Source: Pohlia nutans (lineage: Eukaryota; Streptophyta; Bryopsida; Bryales; Mniaceae). Taken from it: a stretch of DNA of 64,000 nucleotides. The translations under genes were made by a program, and so were the position numbers. The stretch lies in assembly GCA_022496805.1 (NCBI GenBank), contig CM040085.1, positions 38,221,811 through 38,285,810 on the forward strand, given 5' to 3'. Below are positions 11,258-23,985 of the stretch, in pieces. Positions within the stretch are counted from its first letter, which is position 1, and each line of letters starts with the position of its first letter. The notes beneath the pieces were generated by a model. It ran no database searches. It worked only from the letters and a program-made list of their open reading frames with translations, and was not told the DNA's origin.

Positions 11258-14200
11258 TCATCGAACCTGGGGGCCTTGTCTATACGACTCAATGCTCATG
11301 GAATTGTCTGAAGTGTTAGAATGATCCCCCATCCGGGGAACAGGTTGAGGCTCTTGGATGGAGCTAGACTGATCCGAGTATGTCTGAGAGTTTCCCGTCT
11401 CTAGAACAATGGCATCACGAAGCTCCCGGACCACGTCGCGCATGTAAGGCCGGTGCACGCCTTTGGGCTCCACGCTTTGGATGGCAATCTCCGCCACTTT
11501 CCATACGCTGTCCATATTGGCGTGGCCGCGCTTGATCATGGGGTCCAAGATGCTGTCGATGTCGCCGGTTTGCAGAGACCTCCGGACCCACTCGATAATG
11601 CTCCACTGGCTTCTATCTTCTAGCGTGTTGTCGATGGGTTGCCGCCCACACAGAAGCTCCAAAAGCACCACTCCGAAGCTGAACACGTCGCTCTTCTCTG
11701 TCAAGTTGTTGGACGACCAATACCTGCAATCAATCAAATAGGAAACACAATTTTATTAATTAGTGCGATGAAAGCAATTGAATCTTGCTTGCTACACTGG
11801 AAAATACTTCTGTTTTGTGCAAAAATTCTGAAGATCTGAAAGTTTGAAAATTTGAAAGTGCCAAAACACTTGAAAATATTAGCCGGAATAGTCATATTTG
11901 GCAAAAATGGGGTATTCAAGTACCTAGACCTCTAAAATCTATTGTAGACTTGAGGTTCACCATGTTGCCTGAGTTGAACAACTGAGAAATTTATGACTAA
12001 TGTAGACTGGAGTTCAGGCGCCAACTGAGTTGGACAACTCAAAATCTACACTAAAAATCTACACTGGTCAGTTACTTGTTATACAGTAAGCCTTTAGGAT
12101 CTATAAATCTAATGGGTTCCTAAAACTGTTCCTATTCATAAGTTTTAAAATTTTCGTCTCTAAAATATTTGTAGATAGGGACAATTTAAGGAACCCTAGT
12201 AGATTTAGATTTAGGGAAGTGTCGTTTCTTTTGGCTACCAAAAGTAGACTTGTGTCACCAACTTCATAAGTATGTATCACCTATTTAGTAAGTATGCAGA
12301 CCTGTGATATTTGCTTTTAGTAACCGGAAGAAAGATAAAATGAACATTCTAGGAGGAGGGATTCAGATGCGAAGTGCCAATGTGCATACTCAGGATCCAA
12401 ATAGCCAGCAGTTCCTTTGACCATAGTAGAGACGTGGGAAGCCTGTCCTTCTTCGGGACCCAGTCTGGAGAGACCAAAGTCAGCGACCTTGGCCACGTAT
12501 TTGTCGGTGAGGAGGATGTTGTTGCTTTTCACATCACGATGAATAATGGATGGAGTACACCCTCCGTGAAGATACTCTAAACCTTGTGCAGAGTTCACAT
12601 CAATATCCAGCCGCATTTTCCAATCCAATGGCTCTTGTAGGACCAATGGAGTTCCTGCAGCACCATCTCTGGTTGGGTCAGAATTACACTAGTATCACAT
12701 TTTGATCATGTATAATTAATGCAATATAGGGCTCTTTATTGAATGGATTATCCGGTATGTTTTTAGGGTACTAGAGTGTGTTAGACAAACATACCATAGA
12801 GATGTTCACGAACAGTGCCCTTGTGCAAGAACTCGTATACCAACATCTGACTCTTGCTTTCCAAGCAGTACCCCACTAACGAAACTAAATTCCTGTGGTG
12901 CACCCTTGACAACAGTTGTACCTGGAGAACACTTTTTCAGTAATACTAGTGGTACTGCAATAGAGGACTCCATTGTATTTATCGTGATTTATAACCCTAA
13001 ACCCTGAAACACAAACTAACATATTTTGAGTAAACAAAGTACATAATTTGTATGTTGCAAGTGACACTCAAAACAGATGGAAAGATACATGATAAACTCA
13101 ATAGAATCCATTTTTGTAAAGGTAACAACATAGTAAGACATGATTACATCTCATAATTAGACTATATTATGTCCGGACTTAACATGTGTACAGCCTTGTT
13201 ATGAACATTGACAATTCTAATAACGAGAGGTTGTATTTTAAAGACATTATCGAGTGCATTTGCAAAGTTGGAAATCAGGATAACATAGAATCAGAAGAGC
13301 AACTATAGGGAGCGGCAAGGACCTCATTATTGAATTCGTTCACGCCTTGACAAGAACTGGTGTCGGAAACCTTGACAGCCACTTCTCGGCCACTAGCAAG
13401 CTTGCCATAGTAAACGGGGCCAAAGCCTCCTTCTCCAATCTTTTTGTTGAAGTTCTGCGTGGCGGCTGTGGTCTCTGCAAGCGAATATTGCTTTACGCCT
13501 TGCACGTTCCCGGCGTCCACCATAACAGCAGCTCCGTGGGTGTCCCCGTTGCGATATTTGAATTGATGAGCTAGCAACTCGGTGAACTTATCTGCCTTTG
13601 CCTTGTTTCGTTTCCGTATGCAGTAGACGAGGATTCCGATCAAAACACCGACACCGAGGATTCCTCCCACAACTCCAACTATAACACCCGCGCTCATAGA
13701 TGATGGCGGCAGAGGTGTAGCAATTGGTGGTGGTGTTTTAAAAATTGAAGGTGGCGAGCCAAGTGGTGCTGGAGTAACCCCGGGTGGTGGAGTAATTGGT
13801 GATGACGTAACTGGTGGTGGTGAAGGGGTAACCGGTGATGGTGTTGGTGTCACCGTGCTTCCAAGTGCGTAAACATTGACAATAAATTTCATGCCTTGAA
13901 TACAGTTTTGTGGGTACGTTGCTATAAAATATATTATCCCAACATATGTAAGTTGAATTGGTTCAGAAGAAAGGAAGGAATGGACATACGATCCATAACT
14001 ATTACATTGTTCATAGTTTGGATACAAAACTTGAAAAACATTATCGGTTGGATAAGAAGGAGTAAATGCTGCATACAAAAACAAGATAAACTACATGTTA
14101 GGTAATATTCCCATATTAATATACAAAAAACTTGTAAGTGGTTAAGTATATAATTGACAGTTTTATAATCATTATATTTATATTAAAACCTTCAAAATAT

Positions 14201-17200
14201 TTCAATTATCTAACATGAAAGTTTTAAACTTTAATGTCATTAACCATTCCTATATAGATTGTAATTGATTATTGAAAAAAAAAATTTGGATATTATAGAT
14301 TATATAAGTATACAAAAATTAAACATTTTGGTATAATTGATATAATTTTATATTTTCCTCCAATCATATTTTTAATTTTTAGATTGATAATTGCAAAGTG
14401 CATTTATGTTACACTATTTTATGTAAATAAACATATTTTGAACTTGATGATGCATTTTATTTTATTTTAATATTCATTAATTGTAAAAATGCTCGGGGAG
14501 TGCACTTAAAGCTAAGACTAGGAATCACGTGAGTGCGTACTTTCGACCCCCCTATGTATGTACTAAAAATTCATTTAAAATTTGTTAAAAAAATATGAAG
14601 TTGTTAAACACAATCTAAAGTTCTTGTTGTATAAATTTCAAAAAATAATCACTTGTAAATATTTTTAAATTGATTTTTGAAGCGAAAAACAACACATTTC
14701 AATTCAAACTTCTATAATTTTTTTTATAAAATTTTAAAAACTTTTGGTCCTGAAATTTACACCAAATGATAGATATATACGTAATGATTTAGCACCTAAA
14801 AAATCTTAATTTAAAAACTATTTCAAAGTCAAGTATTGTAGGGGGTATGCTATTAAAACGCACTCACGTGTATTCCTAATCCTAACTTTTAGTGCACTCC
14901 CCGGGTAAAAATGTGGCAAGGTATTTATCTATATGACAATAAAATATTTCTAATTCTAATTCTAAATTATAGCCAAACTTTATCATGCAACTATGTGACA
15001 TTTTTGCGAAATCAAAGAAAGTGATATCATCCCTATTTTATTTCATCCAAAACACATTCATTCATCATTGAAAATAAAATTGATATTCCTAATTTCATAA
15101 AGAATTAGAATAGAACTCATATTGAACTTAAATACAACCCAAAGTAATCATGAAAACATTTTCTTAAAGACTTTCAAACCATTGTCAATTTGCAATTGTG
15201 TCTTCTTTCTTATTTATTGCACAAAGAATATGAGCATCTTCAATCCGTCATTTTAAATGGACATTCCTCATTTATACCGCCCCTTTTACATTGATGAAAT
15301 TAGGCTGCTCTAAGAAGAGCTTACTTGTATGATTGGTAAATTAAAGCTTTCAAGTCAATAGAGCTTGTTTATCTTTTGTTAAATTACGGTTTGAAGTGAA
15401 AAATTGCTAGTTGAAGAGTATGGACAAATGGAAGTAGAACAAATTGCTAATGAAAAATTAACTACTATTGAATTAGTAGAAATGGCATCAATCTCCACCA
15501 ATTCTAAAACTTCATAATGCACAGTCAACATTATACATCTATGTTGACTCGTTTTTATTACAAAACTCAATTAACCTTAGTTTCGGCTAAATGTCACTAG
15601 TTTTCAAAAACTATGAGGAAAATTTGATAAAGTGGGTACTGCCAATCCCAATAAGTAACAACACAAAATTTTAGATTCTTATTCCAAGTCTTTTACAAAG
15701 ACAACTAATTTTATTTTCATTTCTTTATCATTTGAACATATTTTTTGTTCATATTATTTATTCATATTTTGTAAGACTTGTATAATGTAAAAAATTTAGG
15801 TTTCTTTTTCAAATTACAGATTATATAACATTTTCTTTGTTTCTCGAATCCATCATATTAAATTATTTTTTTATTAAAAAAACTAAAATTCTAATTTCTT
15901 CAAATTTTAAATCTTTGCCATTGAATAGAAGACATTAAAAATGTATAATCTTAATGAATAATAATTAAGGAAAAAATAATTATATTTATTCAATCCCTAA
16001 CTGCTTGAGGATTTTGGAAAAAATTTAGATGTGCTATAATATATCAATTTGTAGTTGTTTAGAAGTGGATGTCAAACATAAAGGTGGTTTCAAAATATTT
16101 GTATAATTGAATTTGAAAACTTGTATTTTTGTCAAATCAATTTAAAGGCATTTAGTTTTGAAAATTTACCAAAAGTAATTTTTATTTTTAGTATATGAAT
16201 TCAAGTATAACAAGCTTAAATTGTGAAAAAATTAGTATGAATTAGCTATAGTAATTTCACTAAATTTCTTGTTTGGTATATTCTAAACCATAAATTTACT
16301 AAATATAGAAAAATCGTAGGCATACTTGAGCATTTTGATTTTTAATCATTTAAAAAAACATGTACTAGTAAAGTTTTTAATTGTACAAGTGCAAAACCAA
16401 GTTTTATCCAACTTTCCAAATGAATCATGAAAACAAGGTTCAAAGAAATAGGTAGCACATATGTCTTCTCATGCAATTGGGAGTTACTTTGAATTGTTTA
16501 AATTTAATTTCAACTTATAGTCCTATTGTTAATCAAAGTTTAAATAAATATTTTGATCACTTACATAAAACATCTCCAATAATAAATGAAATATTGCTTG
16601 CCCAATTTTCATAGAAGGTTGTTGAATTTTGAATTGTCCAAGTTGCAGTATCTCCACCAACCTGTAATTCCAAAATACAATTTAAACAGCCAATAAGTAT
16701 GTAATATGTAATATGAAATCTTATATTAAAATTAGAATAAAATATTTAGATAAATATGTTAGATATTTCATTAACAAACAAACCCACATTCCAAGATGAC
16801 AATAAAAATAATATAGTATATAGTGATATCAAGTAATTAAAATTATTTATATACTTGATAGTTGCAATATTTTTTAAAGAAAACAAAAATAAAAAAATCA
16901 CAATGTTCCAAATTTATATATAATATAAGGAAAAAAATTATAAAATTTAATAAAGATTATTATTCTCATATCATGGCAAATTGGCAATTGCAATACATTT
17001 TAAAAATATTTGCTATCAAAGTTACTCAGTACCATAAATCATAGTGAAGTATATATGGTGCCAAGACGGTAGTAGTAAATATGTATTATAGACAATGGTC
17101 CTGGGTAGCATATGGAAGTTAAATTCATCAATCTTATTGTAGTTTTTTTTTTAATCCAAATTTATAACACAAATTTTATATGTAGTTTCAACTTTCATCA

Positions 17201-20200
17201 CACCGATTGGAGCATCTACAATATTTTAAAACACTTATATTAATGATTGTGGGGCATTTCAAATAAGAGACCCTCATTATTTAAGTTACGTACACTATTT
17301 AACATACTAAGTAGGATAGACTTAGTTCTTTTCAATATGATATTGTGTACTTTTGAAGTGCGCTTAGGCTCTACATTGTAAACTTGCCTCTATTTTGTGC
17401 TTGTGTTCTAGGGCCCCTTACTTCCAATGCTGAAGCCATTTATACTAACGCATGTAGACAGTACAAGATCACTTCAAAACAAACTTTTGCAAGTCAACAT
17501 TAAATGAAGAAACATGAACCCACATAGGGTCGTCATGTCTAACACTTCTTTTCCAACTTGACGTTGTGTTAAACACTTGATGTCAACCGCTAGATTAGAC
17601 AAGTGTCAAATATGTTAAACAAATTGGATGAATTATTCCCAAATATCCATGGATATTCTAGAATACTCCATGTCTATTATGAACATATGTTTGTTTGACA
17701 AGCGGAGGGTCTAGTAAACATCCTTGATGTGTTCAACAATTTTTGTAGTGGTCAAGTAAGACAGCCCCATCCCCACATTCATGAAATCTTGAGCTTCATT
17801 ATTTTAGGATTTAGGTGTAATTAGTGTTGACTTTTCTTGAGGACTCTTCTAATTAAACATCGCATTATTTGACAACCCACACTAAACGGTGTTAGTACTT
17901 GTTTACCTGAAAGGTTTTAGGTTGTCGGTTTGGCACATTCACATTGGGTAGTGGCGGGGGTGCGGGAATGGTCATAGGATACACGGTGGACGAGATTTTT
18001 AAGCCTTGAATACATGATTGGACTGAGTCGCCTTGAATGAAATATGAAGGCCCTATCTCAAGAAGCTGAATGTACAGGTCATAACCATTGAAATACCAGT
18101 AACGAATGCATGCTGTGGTAACACATTCTGCATAGTATGCACTTCCCTGTAGTTCAAGATACCCAGTGCCTCCAGAAAACCCTGAAAATAGATTAAATAG
18201 CATTACAAAAATTAACATGTGCACTGAATCAATACAATGATGAGCCAATCCTGATTAGCTAGTACTGAAACAATGCAAAATACTCAAAATAAAATAGACG
18301 AGTTTGAGTGAATAAACATTCACATTGTAAAGGAGTTTTTGTGTTGTACTTTACAATGATAGTGAAAAAATATGTCTCAAAGACCATTGACCCCTGAAGG
18401 ACTAAGAAGCCCAAATTGGGCTTCATGTTATTTTTAGCATTATTGAGGACTTCAAATTTATTTGTGTTTTGACAAACACATACAATTGTTCTTCAGTGAT
18501 TCCAACGATGTAAAACTTGACTCCATCTAAATTACATTTTTTATAATATGATTGATTGAAATTGTCAATTTGAAACCATGAATTCTTGGTCCTTTTGGGG
18601 TTAATAATAACATATTAGAATCAATGCCATTAATGCATTGTTGTGGAAATGTGGGGTGGAGGTATAAGGTACATCAACTTAATAATTTTCAATTGCTAGT
18701 GTTACAAACCTATTTTATCTTGGAGAAAGTGCCTCCAAGTATGTTGAATTGCTTAAAAGTGCACTTTCCGGTATTTCTTCTTTACTTTCTTTAAAAATAA
18801 GTTTTGTCTTAGTGGCAACGTAATGGCACTTGCAATTAACACCTAAAGGACGAAGGATTCATGGTTTTAAAGTGACAACTACAATCCATCATATCATATA
18901 GTTTTATGTCACCGAAATTAGTGAAGAACATCATATGTGTTGATCAAAGACAAATAAATTTGAGAAAAAAGAAGTGCACACAGGAACTACCCCACGACCT
19001 ACCCAAAACTGCAAAATGAAATATGAGGTTCAATCTGGGCTTCTTGTTACTTTAGAGCAGGCCCAGCAGCATCCTCTTTCCACTCACCAACGCTACTTCT
19101 GATTGATAAAGTGCCTCTCGTAGTTTGAAGTTTGATATTTCTACACCAAATATTGTCCATATGGCGGAGGTGGTTTCCACATCAAGCACTTTGTCCTACT
19201 CTGTGACAAGACCATGCTCCCACTTTACGAAGTTAAATTTAGTAAACTTATTCTCCATCATTATGATTGTCCCAAGTTGTGACAAAACTAATAGTTTAAC
19301 CCCTAAAGGACCGGAGTGTTTTTCCACCAAAAACACTCCAATGCTGCCATTTTTACTCCCCCATGCAAAAAATCCAAAAGAATGTTATTTTTTACCTTCT
19401 AACTGTAAGATCTTGTCCTAAACTATTTGAAAAACATACACAACAAATTTCGTTGATTTTGACCGCACGGATTGCAAGATAATTGCGTTTGATGGAAAAA
19501 AACTCCCCAAAAAAACACATGCCCGAAAATTTCAGATGCGTTTGACCATGGCTACATCAAAAAAACCTCACTACCGAAACTTGTCGCACTTCACTTTCAC
19601 ATTCTATATGATGTTACTTAGTTGTGTACCAATTTTCGTTGCGTTTGGAGATGTTTAGGATGTTGAATAACACCTTGCACTTGTTGGGGGTTTAAAAGTT
19701 CAGAAAAGACTATATGTTTTTGGAATTGCAATATTTTCAACTTTCTTTATTTAAAATACGAATCCGAGCGGTGAAACACAAGTACATTCCACCCTCTACA
19801 AAATGGCGAAAAAAAATTTGAAAAAAAAATAAATCTCCAAGTTTTAGAAGACATGTAGCACATTTTCTAAGAATTTTGGGGGTTAGGGGGGAAATAAAGG
19901 GTGGAGGAAGGGAATTGAAGTGCCAACCCATTCCAATGTTCATGACCCCACTAACTCTCAAAGTACACTGCCACGTGGCAGTCCCTCATTGGACGATTTT
20001 TATTTTTTATTTTTTACTTTTAAAAATGATTTTAATTTTCAATTTTTTAAATAATATTTTTAATTATGAAATTTAACTTTTAGTTTAAAATAATAATTTT
20101 AATTTAAAATAATAATTTTAATTTAAAATAATAATTTTAATTTAAAATAATAATTTTAATTTAAAATAATAATTTTAATTTAAAATAATAATTTTAATTT

Positions 20201-23200
20201 AAAATAATAATTTTAATTTAAAATAATAATTTTAATTTAAAATAATAATTTTAATTTAAAATAATAATTTTAATTTAAAATAATAATTTTAATTTAAAAT
20301 AATAATTTTAATTTAAAATAATAATTTTAATTTAAAATAATAATTTTAATTTAAAATAATAATTTTAATTTAAAATAATAATTTTAATTTAAAATAATAA
20401 TTTTAATTTAAAATAATAATTTTAATTTAAAATAATAATTTTAATTTAAAATAATAATTTTAATTTAAAATAATAATTTTCAGTTTAAAATAATTATTTT
20501 TATTTTTAAAAAATTATTTTTAAAAAATTTAAAATTTAAAATTTTAAAATTTTTTAATGAGTTTGGAAAACGGGGTGGTCTTCTGCCCCCCACAGTCCAC
20601 CCCATTTTTCACATGCCGCCCATCTTGTTGGCCCACCCTAAAATTCAACTATTTCTCTACTGCCCTGCTGCCCTTTCTCCCGAAAAAAACACATTTCCCC
20701 TCATAACTTCACATACGGTGTCGGAATTCAAAAAAAAGAAAAATCCCCATTTTTGTGGCACATTGGGGAATCTACTATTAAATTTCCTTCAAAATTCGAT
20801 TAAAAATGTGTACACCGGAACCTACCCGATTCTCTAAATGTCCTAGTTAGGACACTTGGTCCTTTAGGGGTTAAAATTGATTGATGACCTCTATTCTAGA
20901 CATGCTTGGTGTTTGTTGCTGGGGAAGTTCCTAATTCTCTCACACCATCTTGGATGTGGACTTGATGCACACTTACGAACTGCTGGGCTTGCTCGTAGGG
21001 GTTAAATAACATGTAAATGAATGGGGTCAGGTAATCAACATACTTAGTAAGTCTCCCAATCGGAAGCTGATGCTTGATGCCCAGCTGGTGAAGAAATCAG
21101 GATTTGCAGGCACCTGCCATACGGCATTGGGTCCACCAACTTGGAAGATTCCAGGCAGTCGGTATGGATCTGTAGACACATGGCTCACAAGCTGCGGCAT
21201 CATGTGAGGATAGTGGTCATCTTCATGATCACTGGAGAAACTATATGCAGAGCTTCTCATTTTCGTGATCAGATGCTGCGTTCCTAGAACAGCTCCAGAA
21301 AGAGCCATGAGAAAAATGCATGCCTGCAGCATATTCCATTTGCTGTTACTCCGGCTAGTCCACAATGTTGAAACTCCATATAATATTGTTGTAGTACCTT
21401 GTGCTTCTCCTGCTAAAGCATGACCTGGTACGTTTGATCACCATTGGTTAATTTGAGACTTTTCAAGGTCTCAAAGCTGAAATCGCAAAATGAGCACAAT
21501 CTAATCTAATTACAGAGTATATGTATATTTATAGCACATACAATTTAAATATAAGTATGTGTAATATATTTTTAATATTTATTAACACTAAATACAAGCT
21601 ATGCATTGAGGTATTCAAGGTGATCATCTTAAAGTCCTTCAAATTCAAGCACAAGTCTAAAATTCAAGCAAAAGTCTCAATTTAACAGAAATAGTGATTT
21701 GCACAATAGTATAAACTTTGTGAACAATGAGAATGTCATCATTCATTGACGACCTTCTTAGCAAACTCAATCCCATTTATCGTAGGGTGGCAAAATATAA
21801 ATAAATAAATAAATAAATAAATATTTTTAATTTTTAATTTTTTTATATATTTTAATTTAAAACTAAGGTTGAACATATGGATTATTCACATTCTTCAAGA
21901 TTCTCTTTTGAACATTCTTCAAAAATAGTCTTTCAAAATAATTGTTATTATAAGTATTGTCCATCAACCTTGCCCTCTTCCAACACTATCACAGTCACTG
22001 TCACAACCAACTTCAATTCTATTGGATTCTTCAGAACACTATTCTCATCGTGAGTCCTAGTGTATCCGGGCTTAACACTTAACAGGGATTTTCAAGCCTG
22101 CACTGCCAAAGGTGCTCAAACACTCATATAAGCTAGCTAGCTGTCTGTAACTATATATTTCCCTACTGCAACCATGTATACAGTATGTTTTGCAGGTAAA
22201 AAGAAATGTGCTTGCAGTTCACACACTAAACTTGCAAGACTTTTGTGCTCATCAGACATCCACAGAGAGTTAAGCATTCAATCCCTAGCTAGAAAAAGAT
22301 GATGGGTGATGCACAGGACTCAGCCTGCATTCTACTAGTTATATACAATAAGATCATAATGGTAAGTTGACTAGTTAACACCAAGTTTTTGTTAACAGTA
22401 AGAGTCTAGGTATAACCCATAAGGATGCAACTGATGTGAGTTCTCTGATGAACCAGAGAGTACAGTACTCTCTGATCTTTTTACTCACGATTACAACTTA
22501 ACAATATGTCCTAAATATAACCTTCTCAAGCCTTATAACTATATAAAGTCCTTAACTATATTCCAGATTTGGAGAATTTTAAAGATGTCTTATAAAATGC
22601 AACATACAACATAGAGGGATACCTTGAACTTGATGTATAAATAAAAGTTTTATAATATGAATTTTAGATTCTATCAATACGGTTAGATCTATGATTGCAA
22701 TCACCAATATTTTTGTATAAAATTTGAAACTCAAAATTCAAAATTCTTTTGTAATTCGATTACGAATAAGATATTAACAATCTGTGAATGAAATTTGTTT
22801 TGATGGGTTGAAATGTGATACTCTAAGTGTAGTGGGTTTTGAAGATTTTTTGGTTACTTAATTTGACGAGTTGACTTTTTCAAGAACACTTTTACACTAA
22901 AATCTCAGAACTTTTGGTGATTTACTGCAACATGAAATGAGGCATAAAAATTTCACAAACCATTCCCTTTCAAATTGGTTGACACACGCATGAAGCTAAC
23001 TTCCCATAAAAAAATTCAGTAAAAAATCCACACTGCAAAAAGTCAATGACGGATGAGAAAACGGAGGTTGATTATGTTCATCATCCAGAAAATTGATGGT
23101 TGAACGTATCAAGTCCTTCACCCTAATGGACTGAGCCCTGAAGTGAAAAGCGTCCAAAGCAGGCACTCATAACAGTGCATGACTTCCAGCGACTTTTAGG

Positions 23201-23649
23201 AAATAATAGAAAGTTCCTATTCATGACTATAAAAAAGTATTGATGTTTTCCACAACATGCTTAAAACGTTTTCTACTCAAATTTGGTGTCATGACAAAGA
23301 AAACAAAGTTTCCTACAGTAAACAAAATTCTGAAAACAGACCAAGAGAATCAATCCGAAAATCAGCTGCGACCGGCCACAAAATATACTCTGGTACTCCA
23401 GGACAACTTCATTTCCACAGGGCGCCTGCAGGGCTCAAGATGACGGACTAAATATTCCGATCTCTATGAAATGAATTTCCGGATGTATATATGGAAAAGA
23501 TAAACAGCGGTTTCAGACTTCAGTGCAATACCTGGTCCGGTGATGGGAAGCATATCAACATTGACTGTATCCGCAGTAAGCAAGTGACCAGCACCACCAG
23601 CGTCACCAGCAACTAATTCTTCAAGTGCCATTGTGTGAAGCTGTGCCAT
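11258..23649 (-). CDS. Receptor-like kinase with two phytocyanin (ENODL) ectodomains, copy A
   Basis: Spliced model, minus strand, exons 23649-23532, 21409-21044, 18181-17907, 16661-16565, 14068-13323, 12921-12795, 12654-12390 and 11723-11258 (TGA). All junctions are GT/AG and in phase; the total is 820 codons including stop. Protein: hydrophobic signal/anchor about residues 67-88; phytocyanin domain 1 about 129-231 ([21 protein letters not shown]-x2-GLK); Pro-rich spacer; phytocyanin domain 2 about 252-353 ([23 protein letters not shown]); Pro/Thr-rich stalk 356-410; transmembrane helix about 412-435; kinase about 496-765 with [33 protein letters not shown] and DVFSFGVV. It should be an active RD Ser/Thr kinase at the plasma membrane; the kinase resembles plant LRR-I/malectin RLKs. 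The ligand is unknown. The copper ligands expected in phytocyanins are missing from both domains. The splicing is inferred, with no transcript evidence. Confidence 0.87.
14492..14904. mobile_element. Mutator-type MITE with 9-bp target duplication (intron 4 of gene A)
   Basis: A 413-bp element with long terminal inverted repeats: left CTCGGGGAGTGCAC, right GTGCACTCCCCGG, with similarity continuing inward through CACGTGAGTGCG. It is flanked by a perfect 9-bp direct repeat GTAAAAATG (14483-14491 and 14905-14913). The orthologous intron in gene B (near 43180) has only one diverged copy of this site and no element. A 9-bp duplication and long TIRs are typical of MULEs. Non-coding. Confidence 0.82.
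14914..16564 (-). other. Rest of intron 4 of gene A
   Basis: AT-rich intron sequence that aligns by eye with gene B intron 4 (43200-45730), interrupted there by the TTAA element 43432-44349. The single TTAA near 15164 is the empty site of that element. No exon-like or coding stretch was recognised. Confidence 0.6.
16662..17906 (-). other. Intron 3 of gene A
   Basis: AT-rich intron between the two phytocyanin modules. The donor follows TTTCAG at 17907 and the acceptor is at 16662. The matching intron in gene B is 45830-47141. Nothing else was recognised in it. Confidence 0.6.
18391..18600. mobile_element. TTAA-type MITE (piggyBac-like), 210 bp, old copy in intron 2 of gene A
   Basis: Ends are CCCCTGAAGGAC and GTCCTTTTGGGG. 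The right flank is TTAA (18601-18604); the left flank is TTGA, one change from TTAA. The interior has GCCCAAATTGGGCTTC, shared with the elements at 25312, 47594 and 53562. It is present in both gene copies, so it was inserted before the duplication. Confidence 0.65.
19300..20870. mobile_element. TTAA-flanked element (piggyBac-like), 1.57 kb, specific to copy A
   Basis: Ends are CCCCTAAAGGACC and GGTCCTTTAGGGG, a 13-bp perfect inverted repeat, flanked by TTAA on both sides (19296-19299 and 20871-20874). Its right end, read inverted, continues CAAGTGTCCTAACTAG, identical to the left end of the 43432 element. It is absent from gene B intron 2, although the surrounding 19.05-20.99 kb differs as well. 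It contains the 19-bp tandem array at 20090-20482. No transposase frame was found. Confidence 0.75.
20090..20482. repeat. 19-bp AT-only tandem array, about 20 copies
   Basis: The unit TTTAAAATAATAATTTTAA is repeated head to tail about 20 times almost without variation. The unit is nearly self-complementary, so either strand can fold. It lies inside the TTAA element 19300-20870. Near-perfect homogeneity suggests recent expansion. Confidence 0.85.
21410..23531 (-). other. Intron 1 of gene A
   Basis: The intron runs from the GT after 23532 to the TTTAGCAG acceptor before 21409. It holds the dispersed repeat 22565-23085, and a short TAAA microsatellite near 21797-21825. Nothing coding was recognised. 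The matching intron in copy B has gained two MITEs (49174 and 49562). Confidence 0.65.
22565..23085 (+). repeat. Dispersed repeat inside intron 1 of gene A
   Basis: Matches 8240-8790 and 50310-50800. It is AT-rich and non-coding, with no terminal repeats recognised. Because it lies in both gene introns it predates the segmental duplication. Confidence 0.55.
23532..23649 (-). other. Proximal first coding exon of gene A
   Basis: ATG at 23649, 39 codons plus one base, ending GGACCAG before a GT donor (ITGP, then a split Gly). It joins in phase to the exon starting GAGAAG at 21409. The frame is open upstream, but no earlier ATG occurs, so this start was chosen. It encodes [11 protein letters not shown] and MLPITG, conserved in three other first exons in the window (27098, 51270, 55821). 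This puts about 65 residues ahead of the hydrophobic segment, unusually long for a cleaved signal peptide. Confidence 0.7.
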
Positions 23650-23870
23650 CGATCGATAGCTAGCTAGCTTCCCCGCTGCCGGAATTGAAATTCCGAAGGT
23701 CCCCTGCAGAGATCGAGTAAAGCTGCAGTAAGAGCAATCGATCAAGACCGGCTCGATATATCGAGAGTCGGTGAACGTCCTGCAAGTAAAGAAAGATCAC
23801 TTGAGCTGCTACGAAGTCAATGTGAAAGACAACAGAACAGAAAACACCTAGTAAGTGAAACTAAGGCTAG

Positions 23871-23970
23871 CTAGTGTGAGTCTGTGAGTCGAAGTAAGAA
23901 GTAGCTAGCTAGTGTAAGTCGAAGTAACAAGTAGCTAGCTAGTGTGAGTCGAAGTAATAAGTAGCTAGCT
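23871..23970 (-). repeat. 30-bp tandem repeat upstream of gene A
   Basis: Three units of about 30 bp containing GTCGAAGTAA followed by GTAGCTAGCT, the first unit slightly longer. They lie between the proximal promoter block and the first exon. Copy B has no such array there and carries a MITE instead. This could alter promoter spacing between the two genes. Confidence 0.6.
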
Positions 23971-23985
23971 ATATATAGTGCCGAC

